In this document: positions 19,640 to 30,770 of the stretch, one piece after another
Layout: each line of letters begins with the position of its first letter
Position numbering within the stretch: position 1 is the first letter of the stretch
The notes under the pieces: generated by a model
Database searches by the model: none
What the model saw: the letters and a program-made list of their open reading frames with translations, nothing else
Told to the model about the DNA's origin: nothing
Program-made: the position numbers and the translations under genes
Assembly: GCA_020284085.1 (NCBI GenBank)
Contig: JACEVL010000045.1
Coordinates: forward strand, 1,154,501 to 1,218,500
Direction of reading: 5' to 3'
DNA from: Aporrectodea caliginosa
Taxonomy: Eukaryota > Annelida > Clitellata > Crassiclitellata > Lumbricidae
Length of the DNA stretch: 64,000 nucleotides

Positions 19640-20870
19640 CATTATCGAGCATTTATATAGCGCCACTCAAAAACAGAGGCGCTCCCGACCGGGGCCAGTG
19701 TCTTCACTGGTAAAGACAGAGGTTTTCAGGCGCTTGCGGAACTGATCAAAAGAAATAGAGAAAAGGACCGAGGTAACTGGTTCCAGCTATTGGGACCAAC
19801 AATAGCGAAACTCCTAGACTGGGCCATAGAAGTACGCACCCGCGGGACAACCAAGTAACCACGGGCCGAGGACCGAAGGGAGGAACGACTGGGCAGAGAA
19901 GATACTGGGGTACAAAAAGCCCTAAGATAATGAGGAGCACAGCCAGCAAGACAGCTTCGCATGAGGGAACAGACCTTGAATTGGATGCGCTGGGGGATGG
20001 GGAGCCAGTGAAGGGAGTCACGGATAAAATAGGAGATATGGTCAAACTTTTTAATGCTCACCAAGAGGCGGGCGGCAGCGTTTAGGATGGCCTGAAGTTT
20101 AGATGTATTTGTAGATGAGAGACCAATGTACACCGCATTCCCATTATCAATCCTGGAACAGATCAATGCATGGACCAAAGTCGTTATAGCGTGCAGTGGT
20201 AGTGACTGGCGGATGGCACGGAGTTGGCGTAGGTAGTAGAAGCAGGAACGAGAGACACTATTGACGTGATCAGACAGAGAGAGGACAGGATCAAGAATGA
20301 AGCCAAGATCACGGACAGAGGAAGAGAAGTGCATATTTGGAAACCGAAGACGAAGGGAGTCAGCATCAATCTTGGTAAGCTGGACACGACTACCGAGCCA
20401 TATGTACTGAGTCTTGTCTTGGTTAAGACGGAGGCGATTTGAGGATAACCATCGGTCAAGAGCAGCTGAAAGCCTCTAAAATATGCTCAACCATAACAGC
20501 AACTGTGTCTGCTGGTCCATGAAGGTAAACCTGCGTGTCATCAGCATATTGGTGGGATAGGACACCCAGTGGACCAAGGACCCCAGCCAGATCCGAAGTA
20601 TACAGGACAAACAGAAGGGGAGCAAGAACCGAGCCTTGAGGTAAGCCATAAGAGAGGGGGACCCAAGCAGAACGGGTGGGACCAAAAACTACCGAGACAG
20701 AGCGATCAGTAAGGAATGAGCGGAACCAGAGAAGAGCAGAATCAGTAATCCCAAATGAGTTAGAGAGCCGGTCAAGAAGGATGGTGTGATCAACCGTGTC
20801 GAAAGCGGCACCAATGTCATAGAGGGAAAGTAGAGTGACATAGCCACGATATGAAATACATTGAGCATAA
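19640..20870 (-). mobile_element. CR1/L2-like LINE, 5'-truncated RT
   Basis: Minus-strand frames give in order AAFDTVDHTILLDRL, GLPQGSVLAPLLF, 'HQYADDTQVYLHG' (catalytic ADD), 'RLNQDKTQYIWLGS', 'SVRDLGFILDPVLSLSDHV', 'LQAILNAAARLLV', 'FIRDSLHWLPIPQRIQFKV', 'SFAIVGPNSWNQLP' and the 'gcgccactcaaaaacagaggcgctc' tail. Frame changes near 20340 and 20470 break it. Confidence 0.85.
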
Positions 20871-21296
20871 GATCCTAGTGCGTGTGGTCTGTTATTTAAA
20901 TGTCTTAATCATCAAAATTAATATACAGACAATAACATTATCTCTTCAGCATCAATTAATTTTAATTAAGTATTAAAAACAGCAAACAAGTCAAGAAGAA
21001 CAAGTGCTGTCATCTTATCCCTGTCCATTAATTTTAGAGTATATGATGTCAAGAAAATAGGGTTCTGTTGAGTGAAACTTAAGATATGCAGACTGAAAAG
21101 AGGAGATTTGTGAGTTTGATGATTGGTGAGTTTGCATGCCATTCGTTACTTTCGATTCAAGGATTTTAACTATAACATTCAAGATTAAGAAGGGTCTGTA
21201 ATTTGACAGGTCATCATGATCAAGAGAAGATTTCTTAAGCAGTCGATGAACTATGGCATGTGCAAAAGCAGTTGTCAGTTAACAATTAGAAATCAC
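20871..21296. other. Intron segment after C3
   Basis: 21090-21280 is the copy of 1465-1650. The rest is AT-rich with no gene. Confidence 0.5.
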
Positions 21297-21560
21297 CTCT
21301 CTGACTGGCTTCTGCTTTTTCAGCTTTTCTGCTAATTTTCTTTTCACTTGCCATTCGTCTTCACCGGTGCGTTTCTCCAACAGGTCATCATAATTCTTCT
21401 GGCTGTTGATTCCTAAGCCGCGCATTCTCTGATCCAAGTCGCTGATAGTTGTAGACGAGCATCTTTTGCACGAGCTGCTACCCTCTGGAGTAAAAGCGTC
21501 TCTGGATCTGTACATGACGCAGACGATGCACAGATGCAGATGGGGTTCCTTCTCAGCCAT
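21297..21560 (-). CDS. C3: CxxC zinc-head/coiled-coil exon
   Basis: About 88 codons from MAEKEPH at 21560 to donor GAG|gtgatt at 21297/21296, phase 0 as in C2 and C4. Zinc head with CIVC and CKRC pairs separated by 18 residues and FTPEGS between. The following helix is shorter and has lost the regular 11-residue units, carrying 'NYDDLLEKRTGEDEW' instead, related to the 'HYGDLLEKGQ' end of C1. R3 lies 400 bp upstream on the same strand. The next family exon downstream is G4. Function unknown. Confidence 0.55.
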
Positions 21561-21966
21561 AATTATTTGTAACTTTTATTCTGACTCACTTCGCCCTGTT
21601 TTCGTCTCCTGTTGAAAGGCCTTTAAAAACAATAAAGCGATAAAGTTGCACTAAAAGCAAAGATCATAATAAAATATATTAACAACAGCTACAATGATGA
21701 CAACTACCACGACGATACTGCTGTAGGATAGAAGGCAGACTCAAGTGCTCAGATCGATAGGCGAGAGAGGGCGCGAACGAACTGGCGAAAACAGTGTTTA
21801 AAGTGGTATGGGAACTGTGGGAACGGCGTTCCCACTGCTCTGGAAATTTTAATAAAACTTTTCTTCGGAGTTCCCACTGCTCACCCAAACCACTTTAACA
21901 ACTGGTCGAAAGCCAGTTAAAGCGAGGTGGCTGATAACTAACTAGAAAAGATGACATAGACCTTAC
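21561..21966. other. C3 upstream flank / intron 1
   Basis: Holds 'ggcctttaaaaaca' shared with the other C flanks, a short degenerate microsatellite relic ('gatgataactaccacgacgatactg' type), and 21740-21920, a copy of 16035-16210. Possible acceptors such as 'caacag' precede the ATG on the minus strand. Confidence 0.35.
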
Positions 21967-22180
21967 TTCAAAGGTTAAGTGGTTGAAAATTCTTGTTTCT
22001 CTACAGAATCGAATTCCAACGTGTCTAAAGTCGTTGTTCAACGTACCGAGTTTCCAAACCCAATGCAGTTCCAACGCCCTCATAACCGTGGTTTTGTTAA
22101 TTAATACATCCGCCGTGATTCTCATAGTTTGAACCAATGATTGGGCCCTACTCATCTGTTGGCCCACTCATCTCGCAGCA
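21967..22180 (-). promoter_or_regulatory. R3: putative promoter and 5' UTR exon
   Basis: Copy of R2: CCAAT pair at 22134-22144, 'aattaac' AT-rich box, donor ctttgaa|gtaagg at 21967/21966. It sits upstream of C3, which supports the order R exon, C exon, G exon. Confidence 0.35.
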
Positions 22181-22814
22181 AGAATGGCTCTCAATCCGAA
22201 AGTTATAGATAGACCCATTGGAAAACACGCAGCTCTCTGTTTTGCAAAAGTTATAACAATCGTCACTGTTACAGTGCCATCACACGTGGGCGAGCGGTGG
22301 GATTGTCTGTGGTATGGTGGTATGTTTGGCAGCACGATGGGTTGCAGTCTACCGATTGCGAGTCCGAGCTTGCTGCACGGACTCCCTGCTGCTAGTTATT
22401 ACCTCTTTGCATCGCAATGAGATTTCCTCGTTATAAGTGCATTAAATGAGCAAATAAATGGACAAAGTAAACAAATAAAAACGAATAAAATAAACATTTA
22501 TCGAGAAAGCCTGTGCATAACTCAAGATATTCTGTTATAAATCGCTATACCATTGTATAAGTATCTCAGTTCATATAACGTGTAAAGGTGGTCTCATATT
22601 CTGCTAACCGTAAACTGAATTGTTTGGTTGTAGGCTAATGACTTCATCTCCCTGCAGTGCATTTAGCCTATTTCAGACCTAATTACGAGCGCTATGCATG
22701 TTAGAGTAGCCTAACAGTTAGGCTACTCTTATGCACCATTTCTAAAGTGTCTATGAGAATCACGGCGGATGTATTGTATGTGTCTCTAATCAAATGTAAC
22801 GGTCTGAGCTGGAA
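22181..22814. other. R-block distal part, no gene
   Basis: Copy of 16481-17000. Includes a perfect 13-bp hairpin with a one-base loop at 22703-22729 (arm agagtagcctaac). Confidence 0.5.
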
Positions 22815-23110
22815 GTGGATTCTGCAATCTCTGGGCAAGTCTTCAACTAAAAACGAAAACCAATGCTGTCCACAAATTCTATCCTGATACCTCCACTTCT
22901 CCTTACCTCCATCGCCGCTCCAGTTCTAAACACCATCCACCGTAGCCGTCTCACTGTCTGCCCAACTGACCCTCTGGGTCTTGACCTGGAACCGATTCTG
23001 ACCTTACCCGTCGATCGGTTTTGTTTTGACTGAGCGCCTGTGAATAAGTTGGTTCCCGCAACTTTTGCTTTTTGGGCGCTGTGGTAATTTTGAAATTGAC
23101 TCCCGATTAC
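22815..23110 (+). mobile_element. LINE 3' tail
   Basis: Matches 12150-12370, from 'ctaaaaacgaaaaccaatgc' through 'ccatcgccgctccag', 'gaccctctgg.tcttgac' and 'gcgcctgtgaataag.tggttcccgc' to 'gggcgctgtgg'. Non-coding part of a CR1-like LINE or a SINE sharing that tail. Confidence 0.65.
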
Positions 23111-23939
23111 CGTCACGAAGATCCAGGACACGGCTCTTTTCATTTCATTCGTTTATTGAAACAAGTTCTGATGTCTTAAGAACAGTTTACAGTGGGCTAT
23201 CTCTGCCATAAAAATGTTACAAAAGGCAGATCCGAAACCTCAAGAGTCCCGCTTTATGGATCCGCCAATAATACCATAGAAATGTATACTACAATGACGA
23301 ATGATCAACTTAGATAGTCAACCCAACACTCGCGGCCATGTGCATTTAAAGTTTGATTTAAAATGGATTTGGTAAGTCCACTTTTTGATGTAGCTTATGC
23401 TGTGCAATATGAGAAGGATAGCAATAATGAAACCAGCGAAAATTCTAAATTCTTGACTTTCTTGTCATGTTTTATTTATATATTTAATGAATTTATTAAT
23501 TTTCATGAAGGAAATATTTGAAAACTTGATTGATTAATCTAACTTAATTAATTAATTAACGAAAGAGTTAGTTAATTTGAATATAAAGAGTCGAACCAGC
23601 CCGTTATTTAATTAATAAAATCAAATTAATTAACAAAGTCTAATAAGTAAATTGAATTTATGTATATATATTAATTAAATCGAACTAATTGACTGAATGA
23701 TTAAATCAAATTCATTAACTCAAATTAATTATTTAGTTAGATAAATTAGTTTAATTAATTAATTTATTGATGAAAACTGAATGAATGAACGAGTGAAAGC
23801 TTAGATGTATTTCACCTCTGGAGTGATAACGTTTATGATGGCAGCGTTCCAGCAGTATGGATTTGAAATAACCCAAGATCATTTACAATATCACTGTTAT
23901 CTGTTAAAACTCGGTTGGTCATTTACAGTATACATACAA
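23111..23939. other. AT-rich, no gene seen
   Basis: 23460-23790 is dominated by 'ttaattaatt' words, similar in composition to 26250-26370 and 45960-46090, which are also left flanks of R-block copies. Confidence 0.5.
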
Positions 23940-24195
23940 ATAAGCGGAAAACTCATCCTCTCCTGACTTGGCGTTAAGTCAAAGGCGTTCTTTCCGGTAA
24001 CTGTCACGTAGCTCCTTACTTTCCGAGGCGAAACCATTCTCTGCTCTGTGTATGGTAGTATAGAAAACCTTTACAAGTTTCACTTCATAATCGCTAATAG
24101 CTTGGATGCATCTTTCGTCCAGATCAGTAATTATCCGTTGTTCATATTTCTTCAATGAGTCCAAGGCCGTTCCGTCCCATGTAGCTACTCCAATT
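23940..24195 (-). pseudogene. G5: GIY-YIG-like exon fragment
   Basis: Starts abruptly at IGVATWDGTALD (24195), then 'SLKKYEQR', 'LDERCIQAISDYEVKLVKVF', 'SESKELRDSYRKE', a frame change, and LNAKSGEDEF before homology ends at 23940. Lacks the first half of the exon, the GIVYxRxY end and an open frame. Closest in pattern to G2 and G9. Confidence 0.7.
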
Positions 24196-24399
24196 TAGTT
24201 CGGGTACAGGCCAAAGTCTACGTATGTCTAGATTGAAATGCAAACGAATAAGTGCACAGATTGAAAGAAAGAGAATGGTTGAGCGTATTATATCAATCTT
24301 TAATTCACCAAAAAACATTGGTAGCACAACAAAAAATGAACATGAAAAGCATGATAAGCAAAACAGGAAAATCTCATCCACTTATGGTGTCTGAGAAAA

Positions 24400-25330
24400 G
24401 ACACAGAAACCTGACAACCTAATTGTCATGCGAACGGCATTTGTGCATAAAACGCAGTCTTCTGGAAAACCAACAGTCTTTAATAGTTTTTTCATGCATG
24501 AATTGCAGTACCGATGCAACACTGCTATGACATATTTTGAAAATTTTACATATAGCAGAGCTGTACGTGTACTCCATGGAGTTCAGCTCACTGTTGGTAG
24601 GGCTGATAGCCTCCATTCCATATAGGAGAAATGGTTTATAGTGTGCACTAACCAAAAACAACAAAACATGTTAAGTAAATCAGTAAGCATTTGCTATACA
24701 ATGAGTTAAATGACCGATAAAACTTCACACGCATTTCATGCAAACTAAGTTTAAATGACTTGGCTGCAACCAGAAAACAGCCAAGATATTTCAGCTTCTC
24801 CACATAATTGATTTCTACTCCGTTGACATTGATGTTCTTGCACGCATTACGGAAATGTGATCCAATCCCTATCACTTGAGATTTGGCTACATTTAACTTC
24901 ATGTCAATACCCTCTAGCTCAACAGAGCAAATGTCAACCATAGCTTGGAGATCACACAGAGATGCTGACATTAACATGAGGTCATCTGCATACATGACAC
25001 ACCCTAAGTACGTCTCCCCAATTCTACATCCATGACTTAGCTTATCAATTAGGTCGTTTACATAAACGGCAAATAGAACTGGAGATAGAACACCACCTTG
25101 CCTAACTCCGCAGGTTAGAGTTATCATATCTGAAAATATATTGTCCCACCTCACGAAGGCTGCACTGAGACTATACCAGGTTATAAGGGTGGTCAGAACT
25201 TCACGAGAAACCTGTCTGTCTATTAGTTTATTGAACAAAGCAAAGTGATTCACTTTGTCAAAAGCTTTTGACATGTCATGTATTGGCGGTAGTCGCCAGC
25301 AAAATCGGGTGTCCAATAATATTCTAGAAC
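24400..25330 (-). mobile_element. LINE reverse transcriptase fragment
   Basis: A 230-codon frame (24648-25340) carries RT motifs DMSKAFDKVNH, GVRQGGVLSPVLFAVYVND, 'CVMYADDLMLMSAS' and 'KLNVAKSQVIGIG'. A second frame (24419-24664) continues with 'LLYGMEA' and 'EYTYSSAICKIFKI', so a frame change lies near 24655. Catalytic YADD intact. No endonuclease or tail found nearby. A lineage different from the CR1/L2-like pieces elsewhere, judging from YADDLMLM and VRQGG. Confidence 0.8.
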
Positions 25331-26644
25331 AAGATATCATAGCAACTAGGCCTACATCAAAGTTGAAATTCAGACATCGAAAGTTCTCCTTTGTCTGATT
25401 TTAGGCCTTCAGCGTATTTGACTCAAAATTACAATATTATTATGTCCAATGCCGTTATAATCGTGGTTTCCGTGGACTTCGTGGACTTCGTGGTTTCTCA
25501 GGTTTTATTTGGAACCAATGACTGGCGTCAATTCACTACTGAGTCTTGTTGCCCTACTCTGCGTGCCGCCAGAATGAATAACATCCTGAAAGTTATAGAT
25601 AGAAACCTCAGAAAATACGCAGGTCTCTCTTTCCCCAACATCTGTTTATGCATGTCTGTCTTGTGATATCAATACGCGTGTGTCACGATGTCGTTTAGTG
25701 CGTGACCCTTTGGTCTGTTATAGGCAGCACGCTGAGTCAAACGATTGCGGCTTGCATCCTGCTTCTAATAAATTAAATGACAAAATAATAGATAAATCAT
25801 TGTTCTCGTATTCTTATTGCTATAAAATGAAATGATTGGCTGCATCTGCTTAAATGGAATTAATCCAATTCTTAAAAATAAAAACTGTAAAGACTGCTTT
25901 TCACACTTCCCTTTACCTCCATCGCCGATTCAATTATTCTAAACACTAGGCACCGTCGCGATCTATAGGCTTGTCTGACCCTTGGATCATTAATGGGAAC
26001 CTATTCAGATCTTGCCTCCCTGTCAGTCTTTTATTCACTGAAAATGCGTGTGAATAAAGTGGTTTCTGCGACTAAGGTTAAAGGGCGCAATATAAAGCTC
26101 AGGGTTTCATTATCATAGACTTTGGAAATTCTATTTTACATGTACTGCGTGCAGCTTGGGAAAAGCCTGAAAGGGACACATGTAACGACAGCAGAGACAA
26201 ATCTCAGTTTTAATCTATTAGTTAAAATTCTGGAAGAAATATATGAATTATTTAATTACTTGCGGGATTAATTTAACGAATGAATGAATTAACTAATAAT
26301 GAATTAATTAAATCTAAGTAATTATTTTAATTGACTTGAATGAATGGAATCAACTAACTAGTTAAGTAGGCCTAACGGAGATGTATAATTATTCACCTCT
26401 TCACTCTTCAGCAATGAAATTTCATGAAAGCAGTATTACTCCGACAAACATTTCACAGTCATAATCTAAAATGATTCATAACTTTAGACCTGCGATTGTC
26501 TTTTAATGCTTAACATTTGCATTGAAATGCACGATTCCATAAAGACTACAGGTGCTTCAATAATCCCGTTAATTATTACCTTTAAGACCAAACAAGGACA
26601 TGAAGTAGGGAACCAAACGCATGATCAGATAATTATTTTGTCTA
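25331..26644. other. Diverged R block (R4) and LINE tail
   Basis: 25370-26110 is a near copy of 44800-45590 (R6), including the CCAAT box ('ggaaccaatgactgg' at 25511) and a LINE tail ending 'gcgtgtgaataaagtgg'. 26120-26300 is duplicated at 45820-45990. No gene; the donor typical of R2 is not clear here. Confidence 0.4.
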
Positions 26645-27091
26645 TTAGCGTTTATACACACGCAAATAAACAATTCCTTCTTCAGTTTCTTTGTCCTTAA
26701 AACACTTCGCTTCTCCAGACTTGCCATTAAGACAAAACTCAGACTTCTTCTGGTTCCGGAATTCATCAATTAGATCCTTTTCCAAATCGCAGGCTATCCG
26801 TGCTATGAGAGGCAAAGTGTAGAAGACCTTTCTTCTTCTCACGTTGTCTTTTATCGCTTCTTTTCTATCGGCGTGATGGTTAGCCTGGCTCCAATCACCG
26901 TTTCCTTTAAGTTTGCGTCCTTCACGTTTATACACAGACTCCAACGATGTTCCGTCCCTCTTGGCCACTCCAACATAGAAGTATCGTTTTTCTTTAATCG
27001 CATATTTTATTTGTTTCTCTATATCCGTCTGCTTCACTTGTTGATATTCTAGATCTATCTCCACTGTGCCTCCTACAGCCATTGCAGAGCT
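26645..27091 (-). CDS. G6: GIY-YIG-like family exon, intact
   Basis: About 148 codons after acceptor ttgtag|AGC (27091), phase 0: SSAMAVGGTVEI. The internal ATG at 27082 would give 145 residues. Order of motifs: 'DIEKQIKYAIKEKRYFYVGVAKRDG', here cut into KRYFYVGVAKRDG, then 'SVYKREGRK', NHHADRKEA, KVFYT, 'ACDLEKDLIDEF', FCLNGKSGE and EEGIVYLRVYKR. The pattern FYVG...R..H...VFxT...E..LI...LxNxKxG is the best match in the window to ANKLE1/COG3680-type GIY-YIG domains, with candidate catalytic Tyr, Arg and Glu present. No C exon is recognisable upstream. A short conserved frame at 27443-27550 may be a preceding exon. Confidence 0.65.
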   Translation of the reverse strand, partial: SSAMAVGGTVEIDLEYQQVKQTDIEKQIKYAIKEKRYFYVGVAKRDGTSLESVYKREGRKLKGNGDWSQANHHADRKEAIKDNVRRRKVFYTLPLIARIACDLEKDLIDEFRNQKKSEFCLNGKSGEAKCFKDKETEEGIVYLRVYKR

Positions 27092-27442
27092 CTACAATAT
27101 GAAATTGAATAACAAAACGTCTTTACATTTTTGAAGCAAATAAGGGCTATAATGGAATCATAAACTGATTTGATAATTAATTAAAGTTGGTGTATGCAGG
27201 AACTTAAAAATGAAATCACAAGGGCAATGTCCTATAAGAGGAATAGGCTTGTTATAAGTACATCAACCTCTTCTTCCTTCATAGTTCCTATCCTTTCTAT
27301 CTTAAGTTCAGGTTCTCTGTCCCTCATGACTAAACTCAGACTTCCTGAAATAATCATAAGGACTATGATCCTTATCTCATCCTTGTATCTTCAAAATATC
27401 TCCAAATTCCTTAATTTATCGACCCAAAGATTCTTCTTCCTT

Positions 27443-27550
27443 TTACTTTCTTTTCCGTTCCTTCACTGATGCATCTCTAACCATTTCTTCACCTTGAAAT
27501 TCTCTATCCAATATTTCTCTCTGCCACGGTACTCCATCTGTTCTCTCCAT
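27443..27550 (-). other. Conserved short frame upstream of G6
   Basis: Thirty-five codons containing WQREILDREFQGEEMVRD and 'VKERKRK' and then a stop. The same frame is conserved at 49867-49983 upstream of G10, with mostly conservative changes, while its surroundings have also been duplicated. Could be a small coiled-coil exon of the family or chance retention. Confidence 0.25.
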
Positions 27551-28029
27551 TTCCTTTCCTCCCCTTTTCAATCATCATTTATCTCCGTCACTAATACACT
27601 TCTGAAATTATTATAGACTATTATTATTGTGAGCTGAATAATGATGTAAAGGAGCCAAGATGCCTATGTATTGCAATGAGAGTGTCCGAAATTAGGCCAC
27701 TCAGTGCCACATTCAAGCTGGGTATTTGATACCAGGTTATACACCGACGCTATAACAAATCAAGTCCACAAGAGCCAGGTTTGTTGGTGAGTTTCAGCGC
27801 CAGGTCAGAAACCGGGAAGGGGTGTCAAACCGAAAAGAAAACTCTGGGATACAGTGGAAATCGTTGATATTGGTGGCTATAGGATGGGGCAGGAGAAGAA
27901 CCAGAATAGGAGAGCTTGAAGAGTTCGGTTTTCAGTCTTGACCCTGCCAGGGATCCGTATAGAGCCCACGTGGATGCCGTCTAATGCTATGGAAATGTTG
28001 GCAGAGGAGTGAAATGATGTAGGATAGAA
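27551..28029. other. Intron-1-type duplicated sequence
   Basis: 27740-28029 matches 15690-16025 and 35740-36070. No gene. Confidence 0.5.
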
Positions 28030-28452
28030 CAGTGCATATTTTAACTGTATAACTACTGGGATAAATGTCCCTGTAGTTTAAGGATTTGTCCCAGTAGTTT
28101 TAGGATTTGTTCCAGTATTTTGGTGATTTGTCCAAGGTAATACTCTACTTTCAATGTTAGTTTCCAATAACATAGAAAGTAGAGTAGCAGACTTTGTCCC
28201 AGTAGTCAGTGTTTAATCTAGATGTCTCTCCGCCAGAAAAAGGAAAGAGATGTAATTTTGTACTTGGAACGAGGATGGAAAATTTGTCTTGGAAAACTCT
28301 GGTGGAAAACACTCGTTACTACTCCCCTCGAGATAATTCTTGGAAAACACTCGCTACTCTCCCCCGAAATATGTTGGGTACCCCGCCGACCACAGCAAGA
28401 GGAGTAGATTAAACATTGCCCCAGTAGTCCAAACCCGTTAAAATATGCACTG
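28030..28452. mobile_element. hAT MITE with perfect 8-bp TSD
   Basis: Perfect 16-bp inverted ends cagtgcatattttaac / gttaaaatatgcactg. Flanked by ggatagaa at 28022-28029 and 28453-28460. The empty site survives in the paralogous copy at 21724-21740 ('gtaggatagaagg'). Inside is an imperfect repeat of 'cccagtagttt' and an internal hairpin ('tactctactttc'). No transposase. Confidence 0.92.
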
Positions 28453-30089
28453 GGATAGAAGGTAGACGAGGAAGACTTAGTGCCCAGATCGATAGGCGAG
28501 AGAGGGCAGGAACGAACTGGCGGAAACCAGTTAAAATGAGATGTTTGATAACTATTTAGAAAACGATGACATAGAACTTACTTACTTCAAACGCTATAAC
28601 CATCGTCATTGTTACAGCATCATCAGTGAATCACCCTTTAACAATATCGCAGAATTGTTTCTTCTTGACGTCTGGTGAAAATAACAGCGAAAGAAGATAA
28701 TCTAGACCTACAATTCGACACCTTTTCTTCTTCAGCAGCAGCTCCCTTTAGATATCTCTACCAAATGAACGAAGAACGGTTACGCAACAGTTACTGTCTG
28801 CAGAGGTGTGGATGAGACTACTGCGTATGCCAACTAAATAGGTGTGGGTGTGGTCACGTGTTCTGACTTAATAGAAATCAATATCTATAGTTGCTCTACG
28901 CCAAAACACGAGGCGAGACAATAGTGGAGCCTGTCCGAACGTTGCTATAGAAACCCGTGCTTGGGCGCCAGCCAGATCAATCACAGTTTCTTATTTTGTT
29001 GTTGCCTGTTTTCCTCATTGTCAAGACAAGAATAGGCCTACCCGTAGGAGTCGTCCAACAGTTGCGCAATAGGGAGAAGTGAGGACGCGGCTTCCTTTGG
29101 ATCAATCCATTCACTCAGATTATGTAATGTAATCTGAATCTCTCAGCCCACACGGAAGATACGTCAGAGAGACCAGCTTAGCAACCAGCGCTATATCAAA
29201 TCAAATCAATAATTGCCAGGTTATTTAGTCCGTTTCGGTGCCAGGTCAGAATCCGGGGAGGTCAAGCCGAAGAGAAAGGATGGTCATGCGGTGGCTAATT
29301 CGTCAGATCCCTTTTAGTTGTAGACATCTGAATAATTTACTGCCTTCTTTTGCCAACGTAGCCATCTGACTGTCAGCCTGATCATATCGATCTTGACTTG
29401 AAACTGATTTTCACCTTACCTCCTCATAGGCTTTTTTTTTACTGAGCCCCTTAAATAAGCTGGTTCTCGCCAAGACGCCACTTCGCTTTTGGGTGCTGTA
29501 GAAATTTCGAGCTATACCATTGCGATTATAGGCTAAGATTGCCCGGAAGAATTTTGCTTGCTAAACTACGAGAATTAGCCTACTTGTAACGCAATGTACG
29601 AAATTTAATCAAAAGGTGAATTTAAGGAAGAATTGACTCGCCTTCACTGATTTATAGATTGCATCCGGACTGTTTCTGCCATTGCATGCATACTATGCGT
29701 AGACCTATATATGGACATTTATATAGCGCCTCACATGATCCTAACGAAGGCGTGAGTGGTTGACCAGTTTAATCAGCGTTGTTAAATTTCCATCCAGGAT
29801 TTGATGAGTGTGTAAACAATGGCAATTATTAGGAGACAGTCACAGCTCATGAGTGTGTAAACAGTGACAATGAATACATCGGTTTCAGTTTTTCTTCTCC
29901 ATTTAGAAAGTATTTGGTTAAAAGTGGTGTTTAAACTAGTTCAATTTATTGAAATATTTTAATTACAGTATTTTGAAAATATTAACCTAAACGAAAATGA
30001 AAGAAGGGCTTTAAACAACAAAATAAAATATAGGCTAGCATATTTGCAATAAAACTATGCTACTATATTCAAAATACTGCTATGCACAT
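28453..30089. other. Duplicated non-coding sequence, weak R8
   Basis: 28460-28620 continues the duplicated block and includes a donor-like 'tttgaa|gtaagtaagttc' (minus, 28586/28585), upstream of G6. 29200-29300 and 29340-29540 match 42280-42380 and 42400-42860 (LINE tail). A minus-strand LINE tail box lies at 29718-29740. No gene seen. Confidence 0.4.
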
Positions 30090-30540
30090 CGTTTGAACGA
30101 TGCTGCCCCATACTCTACTCTTAACGCTAATAGGCCAGGTGCGGACATCAACGGTTCCTCAATTGGTTGTCATACGTCGATGCCCTCCTTGTCTCTGGTT
30201 CACAACGAGTTGATGCCCTCCGTGTTTACTGATCAGCTCGGTTTCAAGAGTACAAACGTTGTCTTTCTTCATGGTTGTGTGCATGGGAGTAGCCATAAAA
30301 AATTTCGGAGGGGATTTTAACATTTCTGGGGGCTTTCCATTGGAAATGGTCGCAAAAGTTCAGGTTTTTGTATTTTGCATGTAGAATCATATACGAAATT
30401 TGTTGGAAATTTATTTGGGAGGGGGTTGAACCCGTAAAACTGTCCCCTAAATACGCCCATGGTCGTGTGTGGTAGACTGAGTATGCGAGATTTCCCACTG
30501 CCTTGTCAGCGTGGTGTCCTCCCTTGTCGCGATTGTGTAC
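30090..30540 (-). pseudogene. G7: GIY-YIG-like exon broken by a MITE
   Basis: Relative of G1. Reading leftward: GGHHADKAVGNLAYSVYHTR, then a MITE (30282-30461), then MKKDNVCTLETELISKHGG and a decayed end with a stop where GIVYIRTY should be ('GTVDVRTW' remains). The N-terminal third, including FYIG, is missing beyond 30540. Not functional. Confidence 0.75.
30282..30461. mobile_element. MITE in G7, 8-bp TSD
   Basis: Ends catgggagtagcc and tacgcccatg are imperfect inverted repeats. Flanks gttgtgtg (30274-30281) and gtcgtgtg (30462-30469) are an 8-bp duplication with one mismatch. G1 shows the uninterrupted sequence ('cataaatcgtgtgtggtag'). hAT-like by duplication length. Confidence 0.8.
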
Positions 30541-30618
30541 TTTATCGAGTAAACCAAAGGGCAGCGGTCCTGCGATAGGTCTACATAATATGTAATATAT
30601 AGTGTGAATATCGATGGT

Positions 30619-30770
30619 TATTGTGTAACGACGAAAGATGCACTCAATAATGTGTATAGCAACAGCTAAAACAAATCGTTGGCGTTTCTAAATATATGTA
30701 AAAACGCCAACGATTTGTTTTAGCTGTTGCTATACACATTATTTGGTGCATCCTTCGTCGTTACACAATA
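30619..30770. repeat. 69-bp inverted repeat, 3 mismatches
   Basis: Arms 30619-30687 and 30702-30770 pair along 69 bp with about three mismatches around a 14-nt loop. No obvious flanking duplication. Could be a MITE, an inverted duplication, or a source of hairpin RNA. Confidence 0.9.
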
